DNA from: Clostridiales bacterium UBA735
Lineage (GTDB): Bacteria; Bacillota; Clostridia; Oscillospirales; Oscillospiraceae
Length of the DNA stretch: 7,318 nucleotides
Direction: 5' to 3'
Assembly: GCA_002298695.1 (NCBI GenBank)
Contig: DBLB01000139.1
Coordinates: forward strand, 1-7,318
Position numbers and translations under genes: made by a program. Position 1 is the first letter of the stretch; the number at the start of each line of letters is the position of its first letter. This document shows, in pieces, positions 5,153-7,318 of the stretch. The notes under the pieces were generated by a model. The model was not told the DNA's origin, made no database searches, and saw nothing but the letters and a program-made list of their open reading frames with translations.

Positions 5153-7273
5153 ATGAAAAAACTCGTAGCACTTCTTCTGGCCGTTGTTCTGGTGCTCGGT
5201 CTGATGACCGGCGCGCTGGCAGCGGACGGAGAGCTGGCCGGGAAGACCGTCATCCTGCACACGAACGACGTGCACGGTGCGATCGGCCTGTACGCAAAAG
5301 TTGCAGCACTGAAAAAGGACTATGCAGAAAAGGGCGCCGACGTCATTCTGGTCGACGCGGGCGACTTCATTCAGGGCACGCCCTATGTCAGCGACTCGCA
5401 GGGCAAGACCGCGATCGAGCTGATGAATGCGGTGGGCTATGACGTCGCGACGTTCGGCAACCATGAGTTCGACTATGGCTTCGCCAACCTCCAGACCATC
5501 TTCAAGGATGCCAAGTTCAAGGTCATCGGCAACATCCGGTACAATGGTAAGCTGGCTTATGACGGCACGACCACTGTCACCACCGCGGGCGGCGTCAAGG
5601 TCGGCTTCCTTGGCCTGACCACGCCGGAGACCGCCACCAAGGCACACCCGGCCAAGATCCAGGGCGTCACCTTCATGGCAGGGGACGAGCTCTACAAGTT
5701 CGCCACCGACGAGGCGGCACAGCTGAAGAAGGACGGTGCGGACGTTGTCATTGCACTGACGCATCTGGGCGTGGACGATGAATCGAAGCCCAACCGTTCG
5801 AGCGACCTCTATGCTCGTTCCACCGGCATCGACTTCATCATCGACGGCCATTCGCACACCGTCATGACCGAGGGTGAGAACAAAGAGCCGATCCAGTCCA
5901 CGGGCACGGCGCTGGAGAACGTCGGCGTGATCATCATCGATAACGCCACAAAGAAGATCGAGAAGAATGAGCTGGTCAAGCTCGAAGACTACAAGACCGA
6001 GGACGAGACTGTCAAGGCATTGGCTGACAAGATCATCGAGGATGTGGATACCCGCCTCGGCGAGGTCTTTGCGAAGACCGAAGTCGACCTCGACGGCAAC
6101 CGCGATCCCGGTGTCCGCACCAAGGAGACCAACCTCGGCGACCTCATCACCGACGGTATTCTCTGGTACGCGACGAAGGACGGCAAGCTCGACGTCCCGA
6201 CCGACCATGTCGTGGCCCTCACGAACGGCGGCGGCATCCGTGCTTCCATCAAGGCCGGTGACATCTCGATGAAGGACATCAACACGGTCCTGCCGTTCGG
6301 CAACACCGTCGCCGTCATCTATATCTCCGGTGAGAGCCTGCTCGAGGCCCTTGAGGCTTCCACCTATTCTCTGCCGACGGCCATCGGCGGCTTCCCGCAG
6401 GTGTCCGGCATCCGCTACACCGTCGTGACCGGCGCGAAGTATGACGCCAATGCCAAGACTTATCCGGACTCGACCTACTATGGCCCGAAGTCCATCAACC
6501 GCGTCACCATCGACAGCATCAACGGCAAGGCCTTCAACCCGAAGGATACTTACGCTGTGGTCACGAACGACTTCACCGCCGCCGGCGGCGACACCTACTA
6601 CACCTTCAAGACCTCCCCGAAGATCGTTGACACCGGCGTTCCGATGGATACCGCCGTTGTCGAGTACATCAAGACGAAGCTGGGCGGCGTGGTCGGCAAG
6701 AGCTATGCTTCCGCGCAGAACCGCATCACGATCAAGACTTATACTGACGTTGCCGCGACGGCCTGGTATGCCAAGTCCGTCGACTACGTCACGGAGCAGG
6801 GGCTGATGAACGGTTCCGGCACGAAGTTCAACCCGAACGGCGACATGACCCGCGCCATGCTCGTCACGGTGCTCTACCGCATGGCTGGTTCTCCCGAGGT
6901 AGAGGGCAAGGTTTCCGAGAAGTTCAAGGACTGCAAGGACGGTTCCTACTATGAAAAGGCGGTTCTGTGGGCTGCGGCCAACGGTATTGTCGATGGCTAT
7001 TCCGACGGTACGTTCAAGCCGACCAAATCCGTCAACCGCCAGGAACTGGCAAAGATCCTCTATGGCTACGATGTGTTTGCAAAGCGCGTCGGCCAGGACT
7101 TCGCGGTCGAACTGACCTACACCGATCTGGATGCCATTGCCTCCTGGGCGCTGGAAGCGGTCAACTACTGCGCGGCGGCCGGCTATCTGCAGGGCAGCAA
7201 CGGCATGTTCAACCCGAAGACGAACGCCACCCGTGCGCAGGCCGCAAAGGTCCTCGCCGCGATGGCTGCGTGA
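5153..7273 (+). CDS. Secreted 5'-nucleotidase-like metallophosphoesterase with three SLH wall-anchoring repeats
   Basis: A cell-surface enzyme predicted to hydrolyse nucleotides or related phosphate esters outside the membrane, for phosphate and nucleoside salvage. The 706 residues begin with a signal peptide (MKK, then a hydrophobic core, cleavage likely after ALA at 23). The two-metal phosphoesterase domain follows (about 31-265): HTNDVHG (36-42), VDAGDFIQG (67-75), GNHEFDYG (102-109), THLG (203-206) and DGHSHT (231-236), with all expected metal ligands. The 5'-nucleotidase C-terminal, substrate-binding domain (about 300-525) has NLGD (327-330), NGGGIR (358-363), PFGNTV (381-386) and TNDFTAAGGDTYYTF (471-485). 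Three SLH repeats lie at about 529-582, 590-642 and 655-704, with their TRAE-like positions reading TRAM, NRQE and TRAQ; SLH repeats bind pyruvylated secondary wall polymers. ATG 5153 follows AAGGAGG (5141-5147, 5-nt spacer). Own promoter and terminator; Arg codons avoid CGG, suggesting high expression. The exact substrate is not determined. Confidence 0.94.
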   Translation: MKKLVALLLAVVLVLGLMTGALAADGELAGKTVILHTNDVHGAIGLYAKVAALKKDYAEKGADVILVDAGDFIQGTPYVSDSQGKTAIELMNAVGYDVATFGNHEFDYGFANLQTIFKDAKFKVIGNIRYNGKLAYDGTTTVTTAGGVKVGFLGLTTPETATKAHPAKIQGVTFMAGDELYKFATDEAAQLKKDGADVVIALTHLGVDDESKPNRSSDLYARSTGIDFIIDGHSHTVMTEGENKEPIQSTGTALENVGVIIIDNATKKIEKNELVKLEDYKTEDETVKALADKIIEDVDTRLGEVFAKTEVDLDGNRDPGVRTKETNLGDLITDGILWYATKDGKLDVPTDHVVALTNGGGIRASIKAGDISMKDINTVLPFGNTVAVIYISGESLLEALEASTYSLPTAIGGFPQVSGIRYTVVTGAKYDANAKTYPDSTYYGPKSINRVTIDSINGKAFNPKDTYAVVTNDFTAAGGDTYYTFKTSPKIVDTGVPMDTAVVEYIKTKLGGVVGKSYASAQNRITIKTYTDVAATAWYAKSVDYVTEQGLMNGSGTKFNPNGDMTRAMLVTVLYRMAGSPEVEGKVSEKFKDCKDGSYYEKAVLWAAANGIVDGYSDGTFKPTKSVNRQELAKILYGYDVFAKRVGQDFAVELTYTDLDAIASWALEAVNYCAAAGYLQGSNGMFNPKTNATRAQAAKVLAAMAA

Positions 7274-7288
7274 TCTCTCAATTTACCG

Positions 7289-7318
7289 GCGGAGCTCCCA
7301 TTGGGAGCTCCGCTTTTT
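7289..7318 (+). terminator. Intrinsic terminator of the SLH-anchored nucleotidase gene
   Basis: A perfect 11-bp stem, GCGGAGCTCCC (7289-7299) with GGGAGCTCCGC (7303-7313), around ATT, followed by at least five T running off the window end. It starts 15 bases after the stop codon. Confidence 0.93.

Noticed and set aside
5039..6208. 389-codon - strand open frame opposite the nucleotidase
   Set aside because: The + strand has a complete signal peptide and all catalytic motifs. The antisense frame is explained by codon bias at high GC and has no recognisable domain.

Overview
The window is GC-rich (apart from the intergenic gaps) and looks like the chromosome of a clostridial Firmicute, most likely a gut member of the Oscillospiraceae/Ruminococcaceae. 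The grounds are the gene order M22/TsaD-like – xseA – xseB – ispA, strong AGGAGG-type ribosome binding sites, a DUF5662 gene and a secreted enzyme anchored by S-layer homology (SLH) repeats. The family-level placement is inference; no rRNA is present.

Region 1 (1-2792, + strand) is the end of a tightly packed housekeeping operon: the C-terminal half of a TsaD/Kae1-like protein, both subunits of exonuclease VII (xseA, xseB) and a farnesyl-diphosphate-type prenyl synthase (ispA). Every junction overlaps (20, 26 and 8 bp), so translational coupling is likely. The operon closes at an intrinsic terminator just after ispA.

Region 2 (2793-4438) holds one convergent gene on the - strand, a dicarboxylate/amino acid:cation symporter of the SLC1/DAACS family. 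Behind it is an AT-rich intergenic region of about 290 bp that carries its promoter, a divergent promoter for the next gene, and several inverted repeats that could be operators.

Region 3 (4439-7318, + strand) has a DUF5662 protein of unknown function whose His/Asp pattern resembles a metal-dependent HD fold. It is followed by a 706-residue secreted 5'-nucleotidase-like metallophosphoesterase with three C-terminal SLH repeats. The latter has its own elaborate promoter (A/T tracts, a perfect GC palindrome, consensus -10, a leader hairpin) and a strong terminator at the window edge.

As a set: DNA repair/recombination (exonuclease VII) and isoprenoid supply are co-transcribed, while nutrient acquisition (organic acid or amino acid uptake, extracellular nucleotide dephosphorylation) sits downstream in separately controlled units. 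I found no mobile element, CRISPR array, tRNA or rRNA. Nothing here is clearly a new multi-gene system; the best leads are the DUF5662 protein and the two regulatory regions.
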